Of a stretch of DNA of 50,756 nt, positions 42,634 through 50,756 are shown piece after piece. Every line of letters begins with the position of its first letter. Within the stretch, counting starts at the first letter, position 1. The stretch lies in NCBI GenBank assembly GCA_943324565.2, contig CALPMC020000009.1:1-50756 (forward strand). The letters are read 5' to 3'. Both the position numbers and the translations under genes were made by a program. Origin of the DNA: Chitinophaga pinensis (lineage in GTDB: Bacteria; Bacteroidota; Bacteroidia; Flavobacteriales_D; Crocinitomicaceae). Under the pieces are notes generated by a model that was given only the letters and a program-made list of their open reading frames with translations, did no database searches and was not told the origin of the DNA.

Positions 42634-42667
42634 TTGATTTCTAATCTGTATCAAAAACGTACCTTTG
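42634..42667 (+). promoter_or_regulatory. Promoter of the T9SS type B gene
   Basis: TTG (42634-42636), 23-nt spacer and TACCTTTG (42660-42667). A TTG start at 42665 would lie inside the -7 box, so the ATG at 42698 is preferred. Confidence 0.52.
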
Positions 42668-42697
42668 AATCGAATTAAAGAAATCCTTTTCGGAAAC

Positions 42698-45661
42698 ATG
42701 AAGTTTGTAGTTTTTGTAATATTTATTTCTGTTTCTCAGTTCTATTTTTCCCAAATACGCTATTACGCCCAAGGTTTTGAAAATGCAACCACCACTTGTC
42801 CTGAAAATTGGACTTTTTCAGGTGGGAATCGCAACACACAACATGCTCAAACGGGAACTTATTCTGCACGTGTTGGTAGAGCAGGGGAGAGTAATACCTT
42901 GATTTTAGATCCTATAAATGTTTCGCTTCTATCTAATCCAACTTTACGTTTAAACCATTCTATTTTGGGTGGAAATGGTCCCGGAATTGATGTGCGAGAA
43001 GGTGTTATTTTTATGGTTTCATTGGATGGTGGAGCATATACATCAGTTTCAAAATTGGCAGGAAGTAATGATCACAGTTACTCTTGGACTCAAACTGGAG
43101 GTGTTGGTGTAATTTCATGTGCAGCACCAAATGATTTAACCTATCAAACACCAAACACATTAACATTTTCTATTCCAGCTGGAACAACGACCGTGTCGGT
43201 AAAAATTATTTCAATAAATATTCAAAATGGAGCAAATGCTGCGGCAAAGTGTGCAAATTTTGTGGCGATGATGACCGATCCAAATCCAATAGCTTCTAAT
43301 TTTGACCGTAATGATGAAGGAATTTATATCGATGATGTTGAAGTCTGGGCGGATGGTCCTAGTGTTCAAGCTCCAATAACAGTTTGTGAAAATGATCCTT
43401 TCTCCGTTGGAATCAACAACACAAACGCTGGAATGACTTTCGCTTGGTTGGGTCCAAATGGATTTTCTTCCACAAGCCAAAGTCCAGAAGTTTCATTAGC
43501 AGCGACAACAGCAATGGCAGGAACTTATTCGAATGTTGTAACTTTTGGTTCTTGTCCCGTTGTGACTTTAAATCAACTAATTACTGTTAATCCTGCTCCG
43601 GATTTAGTAGTTTCAGGTTCAATTGTTTTTTGCGCAGGAACAACAACAACTCTTACAGCTTCAGGAGGAACAAATTATCAATGGTCGAATGGTTTAGGCT
43701 CAAATTCTTCTGTAACTATTAACACAACGGGATCTTACACGGTAACAGCTTCAGGAAGCGGGACTTGCACCAGTCAAGCAACAATAACAGTTGATGAAAT
43801 TACAAGTCTAACTAATACTACAACAGTAAGTGAATGTGATACTTATACTTGGTCGGTAAATAATCAAACGTATACTCAAAGTGGGAATTATACATTCGTA
43901 AATGGCTGTATTACAGAAAATTTAGCATTAACAATAACAACAAGCACTCAAAATTCAACAACTGCAAGCGCTTGTGATTCTTATTTATGGGCTCAAAATG
44001 GAACAACCTACACAGCTTCTGGAGTTTACACAAACGTAGTTGGATGTAACACTGAAATATTAAATCTAACAATAACACCAAGTTCTACAAATACGACAGT
44101 TGTAAACGTTTGTAATTCCTATACTTGGACTCTAAATGGACAAACTTACACAGCTTCAGGAACTTATACTTTTCTTAATGGATGTGTGACAGAAGAATTA
44201 GATTTAACGATTCAAACATCTCCAATTTTAACATTTAATAATCCAACAGTTTGTCAAGGACAAGCAGCAACTTTAACAGTTTCAAGTAGTCAACCTGTAA
44301 CAACTTATTTATGGAGCGGTGGACAAACAACCAATAGCATCAGCGTTTCGCCAACTATCACAACAGCTTACAATGTAGTTGGTTCTAATGAGTTTGGCTG
44401 TTCGAGTATAGGAATTGGAATGGTAAACATTACGCCAAGTCCCGTTTTGATTTATCAAGATACAAGTGTTTGTTTGGGACAATCGGTATCAATTTCAGTT
44501 TCACCGATGACTGCTGGCGGAACCTATTTATGGAACACAGGAGAAACAACTGCTTCGATTCAAATTACTCCAACACAAAATACAGCTTACACGGTTCAAT
44601 ATACTTTAAATGCTTGTCAATCTTCGGTTGCAACAATTAATGTGAGTATTGCTCCAACATTTGTTTTAAGTGCTAACAACGCAACTATTTGCCAAGGAAA
44701 TATAGCAACAATCAATGCATCAAGTTCTTTACCTGGAGGAGTTTTTACATGGGGAAATGGTTCTACTACGTCAAGTGTTCAGTTTTCTCCACAAGCTGAT
44801 ACAACTGTTTCATTTACTTATGCTTTAAATGGTTGTACAAATAGCTCTTCGGCAACAATCACTGTTTTAGAATTACCGGAATTATCGTTCAACGCTTCGC
44901 AAACAGAAGGATGTGCACCATTAAACATTTCTTTTACAACGCCATTTTTAGAATCAAGTCTTTGTTCTTGGAAAATCGACGGTCAAGAAGTTAGTACCAT
45001 TTGTGGTGATTTGAATTACTCCTTTAACAATCCAAATTGCTACGATATTTCTTTAACTATTTTAGGAACGAATGGCTGTTCAAACACAGTAAGTTACACG
45101 GATTTAGTTTGTGTTTATGAAAATCCAGTAGCGAATTTTTACTACAATGAATTAGCTAATTACCAAACTTCAGCGAACATTGGATTTACCAACTCAAGTG
45201 AAAACGCGTTGCAAAACTGGTGGGATTTTGGCGATGGAGGAACAGCTTCCAATGATAACCAACCAATTCATACTTATTACTTCGAAAGTTCAGCTTCATA
45301 TACAGTTGAATTGATTGTAGAAAGTGAGTTTGGTTGTAAAGATTCAGTACAAAAAGAGGTGAGTTTTAAAGAAGAATTAAATGTGTATGTTCCAAATACA
45401 TTTACTCCTGATGGCAGTGGTATAAACGAAATTTGGTCGCCTATTTTTTCCACTTTTGTTAACGAAATTAACTATCAATGTATTGTTTTCAATGGTTTCG
45501 GAGAACAAGTTTTTTACACCAACGATTATCATCAAGGTTGGGATGGAACTTATGAGGGAGAAAAATCTCAAGATGGAACTTATACGTATTGCATTCAATA
45601 CAGCGGTTTAGATAACACAAAAACCACCACTTTAATAGGCCATATTAATTTGTTGAGATAG
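42698..45661 (+). CDS. Large secreted adhesin-like protein with T9SS type B sorting domain
   Basis: From ATG at 42698 the protein has 987 residues, with a signal peptide (MKFVVFVIFISVSQFYFSQ). A jelly-roll-like N domain comes first. Three tandem repeats of about 46 residues (about 379-505) then each hold a Cys near the start and a Cys in N-G-C or V-G-C near the end. Several Ig-like or PKD-like domains follow, and the last 93 residues (from LNVYVPNTFTPDG) form a gliding-motility C-terminal type B sorting signal. Many Ser/Thr/Asn suggest a surface-exposed, possibly glycosylated protein. No enzyme motif is visible. A role in adhesion is inferred. Confidence 0.9.
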   Translation: MKFVVFVIFISVSQFYFSQIRYYAQGFENATTTCPENWTFSGGNRNTQHAQTGTYSARVGRAGESNTLILDPINVSLLSNPTLRLNHSILGGNGPGIDVREGVIFMVSLDGGAYTSVSKLAGSNDHSYSWTQTGGVGVISCAAPNDLTYQTPNTLTFSIPAGTTTVSVKIISINIQNGANAAAKCANFVAMMTDPNPIASNFDRNDEGIYIDDVEVWADGPSVQAPITVCENDPFSVGINNTNAGMTFAWLGPNGFSSTSQSPEVSLAATTAMAGTYSNVVTFGSCPVVTLNQLITVNPAPDLVVSGSIVFCAGTTTTLTASGGTNYQWSNGLGSNSSVTINTTGSYTVTASGSGTCTSQATITVDEITSLTNTTTVSECDTYTWSVNNQTYTQSGNYTFVNGCITENLALTITTSTQNSTTASACDSYLWAQNGTTYTASGVYTNVVGCNTEILNLTITPSSTNTTVVNVCNSYTWTLNGQTYTASGTYTFLNGCVTEELDLTIQTSPILTFNNPTVCQGQAATLTVSSSQPVTTYLWSGGQTTNSISVSPTITTAYNVVGSNEFGCSSIGIGMVNITPSPVLIYQDTSVCLGQSVSISVSPMTAGGTYLWNTGETTASIQITPTQNTAYTVQYTLNACQSSVATINVSIAPTFVLSANNATICQGNIATINASSSLPGGVFTWGNGSTTSSVQFSPQADTTVSFTYALNGCTNSSSATITVLELPELSFNASQTEGCAPLNISFTTPFLESSLCSWKIDGQEVSTICGDLNYSFNNPNCYDISLTILGTNGCSNTVSYTDLVCVYENPVANFYYNELANYQTSANIGFTNSSENALQNWWDFGDGGTASNDNQPIHTYYFESSASYTVELIVESEFGCKDSVQKEVSFKEELNVYVPNTFTPDGSGINEIWSPIFSTFVNEINYQCIVFNGFGEQVFYTNDYHQGWDGTYEGEKSQDGTYTYCIQYSGLDNTKTTTLIGHINLLR

Positions 45662-45742
45662 GAGTCTGTTTTTTTTAGATTTGTTCAAAACGTCCATTCA
45701 TTTTTTATACCTTGATTTTTTCTCACAAAAAAAACTTCTAAA

Positions 45743-46612
45743 TTAACTTGCAATATACAGCATCAAAATCGCCAATAACGAAGCAACAATTCCAAGTCCT
45801 TTTGTGAGGTTTAGTTTTTCCTTGAAGATTAAAAAACCAGTAAGTGCTGCTATACAAACAATAGAAACATTAATAATAGCAATAACTGTTGAATCTGTCC
45901 AACCAGTTTCCTCATAGGATTTTATAAGTAGGTATATTGAGAAGTAATTCGGAATTCCAAGTGCAATTCCACCCAAAACATTTTTAAAACCAAAGCGAGC
46001 TTTCTTTTGTTGCAATTGAAATAAGAAAACAACTAAACCAATAATACCTGCCATTCCAAAACCGAAAGCTGAAAACAGGGAAGGGGTAAGCACTTTTAGT
46101 TCGTTGTTTTGTACATAATTCAATACTAAATCTAAAATTCCACTACCAAAAAACAACACTAAAAGCATCCAAAGCGATTGACCTTGTTTTATACCTGAAC
46201 CATTTTTTTGCCAGGAAACTAAGACAACTCCTGCAAAAGCAAATGATATTCCACCAACTTTAAGTAATGAAACCGACTCATTATAAATAAAAATCATTCC
46301 TAATACACTTGCAGCCATACTCATTTTTACTGCTACAGAAGTTATTGCAACTCCATTCCGTTGTGAACTTAGACCCATTAAAATAAACAATGAAATAAAA
46401 AGAATTGCAGCTACAATTGCATAATAGAACCAAGTAATATTATTTAAAGCAGAAGGGTTCCATTCATTTCCATAGAGTAAAATACCGCATAAAAATGCCG
46501 TAAAATAATTGAAAACAATAGCTTGAAATACATCAATTTTATAACGTTCAAAAAGTTTGAAAATCACAAAAATGCAACTTGAGCAAAGTATAGCGAAGAT
46601 TAATGAAATCAT
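45743..46612 (-). CDS. EamA/DMT-family transporter
   Basis: The 289-residue membrane protein has ten hydrophobic segments in two halves with a repeated pattern, as in the EamA family of drug/metabolite transporters. Examples are FAGVVLVSW and LIFKEKLNLTKGLGIVA near the ends of the halves. The start overlaps the ribD stop by 4 nt (ATGA), so it is translationally coupled to ribD. Transport of riboflavin or an intermediate is a possibility suggested only by the context. Confidence 0.85.
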   Translation of the reverse strand: MISLIFAILCSSCIFVIFKLFERYKIDVFQAIVFNYFTAFLCGILLYGNEWNPSALNNITWFYYAIVAAILFISLFILMGLSSQRNGVAITSVAVKMSMAASVLGMIFIYNESVSLLKVGGISFAFAGVVLVSWQKNGSGIKQGQSLWMLLVLFFGSGILDLVLNYVQNNELKVLTPSLFSAFGFGMAGIIGLVVFLFQLQQKKARFGFKNVLGGIALGIPNYFSIYLLIKSYEETGWTDSTVIAIINVSIVCIAALTGFLIFKEKLNLTKGLGIVASLLAILMLYIAS

Positions 46613-47640
46613 CTTCGGGAATAATAATAAACCATGTCTTCACCAAAGGGATGTGAAGCAATTGGCACTCTGTTAATAATTGGAGCTTTCATTCCTTCTT
46701 CAAATCGTTTGTTACCAACAATTACGTGCGCTTCATCCCATACATTATCGATGATAAAATATTGTAAAGTGCGACTTCCTCCTTCAATAAAAACAGAAAT
46801 GATATCTCTTTTATACAATTCGTCTAGAATATTTTTAGTGCTGGTTTCCTTTATTTTCACCCATTCTACATTCTCTTTTTTCTCGTTTCTGATGCGATTG
46901 AAAACAATTGTTGGAGCTTCGGGTGAGTAAATATTTACGTCACCACTAATTTGTAATTGGCTATCAATAACAATTCGAACTGGATTTTTCCCTTTATATT
47001 CACGAACCGTCAAAGATGGATTATCGTTGATAATGGTATTGCGACCTACCAAAATACTTTGTTCCTCCCCGCGCCATTTGTGAACTAATACCTTTGTTTC
47101 TGGTTGCGAAATCCAATTAACACCTTTTTCATCATCTTTGCGAATTTTATCTAAATAACCATCTAAGGTTTGTGTCCACTTCAAAATAACGTATGGTCGC
47201 TGTTTCTCATGAAATGTAAAAAAGCGTTTATTCAATTCACGACTTTCTTTATCCAAAACGCCCTCTATCACTTCAATTCCAGCTTTTTTCAATCGTTCAA
47301 TTCCTTTTCCAGCAACAGCAGGATTGGTATCTCGACATGCTATAACTACCGTTTTAACATTCGATTGCACTAATAAATCTGCGCAAGGAGGAGTTTTTCC
47401 AAAATGTGAACATGGTTCTAAAGAAACATAAACAGTTGCACCAATAAGTTCGCTTTTATCTTTTACTGATTGTATGGCAACGACTTCTGCGTGTGCTTCG
47501 CCAAAAGATTTGTGATAGCCTTCCCCAATAATTAAGTTATTTGCAACAATTACGCAACCAACCATAGGATTCGGAGCAGTCAAACCTGCACCGAGTTGAG
47601 CAAGTTCGAGGCATCGTTGCATATAAAGTGAATGATTCAT
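46609..47640 (-). CDS. ribD: Riboflavin biosynthesis deaminase/reductase RibD
   Basis: RibD catalyses the second and third steps of riboflavin synthesis. The 343-residue protein has the zinc deaminase site: His50-A-E52 and P-C77-S-H-F-G-K-T-P-P-C86. A reductase domain starts around residue 145 (PYVILKWTQTLDG) and contains EGGSRTLQ. Both activities are fused as usual. An imperfect promoter (TTG, 17-nt spacer, TACTTTTA) precedes the ATG. No FMN riboswitch is visible in the 256-bp gap upstream. It is coupled to an EamA transporter gene. Confidence 0.95.
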   Translation of the reverse strand: MNHSLYMQRCLELAQLGAGLTAPNPMVGCVIVANNLIIGEGYHKSFGEAHAEVVAIQSVKDKSELIGATVYVSLEPCSHFGKTPPCADLLVQSNVKTVVIACRDTNPAVAGKGIERLKKAGIEVIEGVLDKESRELNKRFFTFHEKQRPYVILKWTQTLDGYLDKIRKDDEKGVNWISQPETKVLVHKWRGEEQSILVGRNTIINDNPSLTVREYKGKNPVRIVIDSQLQISGDVNIYSPEAPTIVFNRIRNEKKENVEWVKIKETSTKNILDELYKRDIISVFIEGGSRTLQYFIIDNVWDEAHVIVGNKRFEEGMKAPIINRVPIASHPFGEDMVYYYSRR

Positions 47641-47896
47641 GGTCTAAAAGTAATTATAAGGAATTTCACCAACAAGTTTAGTAAATTTCTTCCAAATGAA
47701 ATTGGTGTTTTTGTTACTGGTTTGTGTAATATAAATCTATTTTTATAACGTATCCTCAATTAAATACTATGTGAATGGGTATTGTTTTAATAAAAATGGT
47801 TCACTAAATACAATTGTCTAATTGTACACATTGGATTTAATCATACTTTTTTAATCGAAATGTATAAATATGCATATCAAAATTTTCAATCTCACA

Positions 47897-50248
47897 TTAA
47901 AGCCTTCTATATCTCAACTGAATCAAAAAAGTACTCAAAAGAACCACAGAAATCGAACTTGTTGGCATTAAAATCGCAGCTACAAAAGGAGTGAGCGTTC
48001 CTGAAATTGCAAAACTTAAGCCGATGATATTGTAGAAAATAGAGAAAGCTAAACAGAATTTCAGAACAAACTTTGAATAAGCAACGGCTTTCAAGTATTC
48101 GGGTAATTTACTCAATTGTTTTGCATCTAAAATCGCATCCGATGAAGGTGTAAATCGGAACATATCTTCTGAAATGGCGATTCCAACTTGTGCAATTCCG
48201 ATGGCTCCCGTGTCGTTTAATCCATCTCCAATCATCAGCACTTTTTTGCCTTGATTGTTTAATTTTTCTATGAAATCAAATTTATCTTGTGGTTTCTGAT
48301 GAAAAAATAAATTTTCCGCCTTAAAACCAAATGCAATCAATCGTTCTTTATCGTTTTCAGTGTCGCCAGAAAGTACGTGAATGGAATAGTTATTTAGTTT
48401 TTGAAGTAATGCTGGTAGTTGTTCTCTGAATTTTGACGTAAACTCAAATTGTTGCAGTAAAGAACCATTTTTCGTGAGGTAAACCACTGAATTCGTACCT
48501 TCAATTTGTTGATTGGTGAATTTAGCATTTCCTAGTCGATAGGTTTGATTTTGAAAGGTTGCCTCAATTCCTTCTCCTTTAATTTCTTGAAAATCTGCTA
48601 ATTGAATCGTTGTTTGAAATCCCATCGCCTTGTGCAAAGCTATTGAAAGCGGATGTGTCGAGTTTTTAGTCATTTCAAATAGTACAGCGCTATCTTCTTT
48701 TTCAATCGAAGGTAAATGTTCACTGATTGCATATTGATTGGGATCGGTCAAGGTTCCTGTTTTATCAAAAACGATATCCGTAATATTTCCAAGCGCTTCA
48801 ACAACAGTTGTGTTTTTTAAGAAAAATCCTGTTTTACCAAAAACCCGCATAATATTTCCCAAAGTGAATGGTGCTGACAAAGCCAATGCACACGGACAAG
48901 CCACAATTAAAATAGAAACAACAACTTTGGTAATTAAGGCAGCATCTACAAAAAACCAATAACCAGCAGCGATTGTGGTGATGATAAATTGAATTATCAA
49001 GAAATAATTGGCGATTTTATCTTGGTAACGAATGAGTTTGTTTTCTTTTTGTTTGTTAAGTGTATCGTTCCAAAGTTGCGTTAAATGACTGCGGTTTGTG
49101 GTGGCTTTAACTCGCAAACGGATTCTGCTTCCAATCAATTTTCCACCGGCGTAAATTTCCATTCCTTTGGTTAATTCAACAGGAGTAGATTCACCAGTTA
49201 CGAAGCTGTAATCAATTGAACATTTATCACTCAAAAGCAAGGCATCACACGGAATTATTTCTTCGTTTCTAACTAAAATTTCATCGTTGACTTCCAATTT
49301 TTCAATGGCGATAATTTCCTCAATATCATTCTTCAATCGAATTGTTGCCACCGGAAAATAAGCTGTGTAATCTCGGTCAAAAGAAAGCGAACGATACGAT
49401 AAGCTTTGAAACCATTTTCCGATTAAAAGAAAGAAAATAAAACCTGCGAAACTGTCCATATATCCAGGACCTTGTTCAGTGAAAATCGCAAACGAACTTT
49501 GAAGGTAAAGAGCTACAATTCCAATCGAAATAGGCACATCTAAGTTTAAGTATTTACTTCTTAAAGCTTTGTAGGCCGTGATAAAATAATCATTGGCAGA
49601 AAAAAGTAAAACGGGCAAGGAAACAATGAAAGTTAAGTATGCTGTGAAATTTCGGAAGGTAACATTGTCATTTTCGATTCCTAAATATTCGGGTGCACTC
49701 CAAAGCATAATACTACCAAAAGCAAAACCAGCGATTCCTATTTTCAACAAAAATTTCTTGTCGATTGTTTCTTCTTTTTCCTTTTTCTGTTCGAAGTTTG
49801 GAGGATAACCAATGTGGTCAAGGAAAACGGCTAATTCAGAGAATTTTAGTTGAGTTGGGTCGAAAACAATAACCGCTTCTTTTTTCGCAAAATGAACTTG
49901 AACATTGATAAATCCTGGGTTTATTTTGTGAGCATTTTCTAGTAAATAAATACAAGAGGAGCAATGAATACTTGGCAAAGAAAGAGAAATTCGCACCATT
50001 TTATCGTTCTCAAATTGAATATAGCGTTTACGAATTTCGGGAATATCTAAAAAGTTGTATTTATCACTTCGGAAGGACGTTGGTTTAAGTCCAGGGTTTT
50101 GTTCGTAGGTATAATAATCGCCTAAATTGTTGGTGCTTAGAAGGGAATATACATTTTTACATCCAACACAACAAAATTCGTGTTCGTCTTGGAGAATAGG
50201 TTTCCCAACGATGGTATCGCCACAGTGATAACAGTTTTCGGTACTCAT
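47897..50248 (-). CDS. ccoI: Copper-translocating P-type ATPase CcoI/FixI type
   Basis: This pump supplies copper for assembly of cbb3-type cytochrome oxidase. The 783-residue protein has an N-terminal cysteine-rich part (Cys6/9 and Cys26/27/30), a heavy-metal domain with C96-S-S-C99, the transport site C451-P-C453, TGES (351-354), the phosphorylated Asp495 in DKTGTLT, and the GDGLND hinge. This N-terminal cysteine-rich module is typical of the CcoI/FixI group. The start overlaps the hemN stop (ATGA). No ccoS, ccoN or ccoO follows, so this is the end of the cluster on this side. Confidence 0.95.
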   Translation of the reverse strand: MSTENCYHCGDTIVGKPILQDEHEFCCVGCKNVYSLLSTNNLGDYYTYEQNPGLKPTSFRSDKYNFLDIPEIRKRYIQFENDKMVRISLSLPSIHCSSCIYLLENAHKINPGFINVQVHFAKKEAVIVFDPTQLKFSELAVFLDHIGYPPNFEQKKEKEETIDKKFLLKIGIAGFAFGSIMLWSAPEYLGIENDNVTFRNFTAYLTFIVSLPVLLFSANDYFITAYKALRSKYLNLDVPISIGIVALYLQSSFAIFTEQGPGYMDSFAGFIFFLLIGKWFQSLSYRSLSFDRDYTAYFPVATIRLKNDIEEIIAIEKLEVNDEILVRNEEIIPCDALLLSDKCSIDYSFVTGESTPVELTKGMEIYAGGKLIGSRIRLRVKATTNRSHLTQLWNDTLNKQKENKLIRYQDKIANYFLIIQFIITTIAAGYWFFVDAALITKVVVSILIVACPCALALSAPFTLGNIMRVFGKTGFFLKNTTVVEALGNITDIVFDKTGTLTDPNQYAISEHLPSIEKEDSAVLFEMTKNSTHPLSIALHKAMGFQTTIQLADFQEIKGEGIEATFQNQTYRLGNAKFTNQQIEGTNSVVYLTKNGSLLQQFEFTSKFREQLPALLQKLNNYSIHVLSGDTENDKERLIAFGFKAENLFFHQKPQDKFDFIEKLNNQGKKVLMIGDGLNDTGAIGIAQVGIAISEDMFRFTPSSDAILDAKQLSKLPEYLKAVAYSKFVLKFCLAFSIFYNIIGLSFAISGTLTPFVAAILMPTSSISVVLLSTFLIQLRYRRL

Positions 50249-50756
50249 ATCGTTTTGGAAAAAAGTTGTTGACCAATCACATTTGTAGCGAGGTCCTGAT
50301 CAAAAGCCATACACGCATTACGAACATACGGTAAACCTTTTGGTAGAATTTGAACGGTTCCATTTTCAACGGTCACTAATTCATCTTCAATCATAGGTTG
50401 TAAGCGTTTGATGATTTCTGATTTAATACTTTCAGCTAATTGATTTTCGCTTAGTTGCGTTTCAAAATGACACATCAAATCCAATATATGTTTGCGAATT
50501 ACTAATTCTGTTTCATTCAATAGATGTCCGCGAAAAACGGGTATAATTCCTTTATTTACTTGTTCTTGATAAGATTCTACCGTTTTGTCATTTTGAGCAA
50601 AACCAATCCAGCAATCTGAAATAGAAGACATTCCCAAACCTATCATCCAATTTGTTGATTTAGTGGTATATCCCATAAAGTTTCGGTGCAATTTTCGTGC
50701 GTTGAAAGCTAAAGTGAGTGAATCGTTTGGTAAAGCGAAATGATCCATTCCTATTG
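50245..50756 (-). CDS. hemN: Oxygen-independent coproporphyrinogen III oxidase, C-terminal part (partial)
   Basis: The 170 codons inside the window are the C-terminal end of a HemN-type protein. It starts mid-gene with GMDHFALPNDSL, then HRNFMGYTT, GLGMSSISDCW and a helical C-terminal domain. The radical-SAM part with the CxxxCxxC cluster site is beyond the right edge. HemN makes protoporphyrinogen without oxygen, and cbb3 oxidase operons often include it. It overlaps ccoI by 4 nt, so the two are translated together. Confidence 0.93.
   Translation of the reverse strand, partial: IGMDHFALPNDSLTLAFNARKLHRNFMGYTTKSTNWMIGLGMSSISDCWIGFAQNDKTVESYQEQVNKGIIPVFRGHLLNETELVIRKHILDLMCHFETQLSENQLAESIKSEIIKRLQPMIEDELVTVENGTVQILPKGLPYVRNACMAFDQDLATNVIGQQLFSKTI

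Noticed and set aside
47641-47896. A ccoS gene or FMN riboswitch between ccoI and ribD
   Set aside because: No short frame resembling CcoS and no conserved FMN-element segments could be found by eye.

Overview
The window reads as a chromosomal segment of a low-GC member of the Bacteroidota, most likely Flavobacteriales (a Fluviicola or Crocinitomicaceae-like organism is a guess from overall gene style, not from a marker tree). The support is: two large secreted proteins with type IX secretion (T9SS) sorting domains, one type A and one type B; a short 289-residue primary sigma factor; repeated Bacteroidota promoters of the form TTG-N17-23-TAnnTTTG; almost no Shine-Dalgarno sequences; and lipoproteins with Bacteroidota-style lipoboxes.

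Layout. The left edge (1-600) is a scar. It holds the 5' end of a leftward IS1595-like transposase and, beside it, a decayed OsmC-family gene. Then come lgt with an overlapping lipoprotein gene, and pdhA-pdhC (pyruvate dehydrogenase E1 alpha and E2). On the minus strand follow an M1 peptidase fused to a barrel-like C-terminal region with sppA, a 1121-residue T9SS protein with 11 MopE-like metal-binding repeats, the rpsO-pnp pair, and an aldehyde dehydrogenase. The primary sigma gene is on the plus strand, followed by a leftward grpE-dnaJ-CPBP protease operon. From 22 to 29.5 kb there are a small Cys-containing secreted protein, a beta-helix lipoprotein, a tight lipoprotein-ECF sigma-membrane protein operon, a methyltransferase, a DUF4301 protein and an Nfu-type Fe-S scaffold. 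recQ is followed by about 840 bp containing an unidentified decayed gene. Next are a DUF2795 protein and a leftward run of a 57-residue CVGCGS protein, ispH and a cobalamin adenosyltransferase. The right part holds ilvE, a secreted protein of unknown function, a NatAB-like ABC exporter with a Ppx/GppA gene, a DEAD-box helicase, a T9SS type B adhesin-like protein, ribD with an EamA transporter, and ccoI with hemN running off the right edge.

Most of this is housekeeping: lipoprotein maturation, PDH, RNA decay, chaperones, Fe-S and isoprenoid synthesis, branched-chain amino acids, riboflavin, and cbb3 oxidase copper supply. I see no CRISPR array, tRNA, rRNA, prophage or defence island. The best leads are regulatory or small: a rpoD 3'-UTR hairpin whose whole 17-nt loop is complementary to dnaJ mRNA, the lipoprotein/ECF sigma/putative anti-sigma operon, the 57-residue CVGCGS protein next to ispH, the M1-barrel fusion, the GC-rich palindromic element between rpsO and pnp, and the two pseudogenes.
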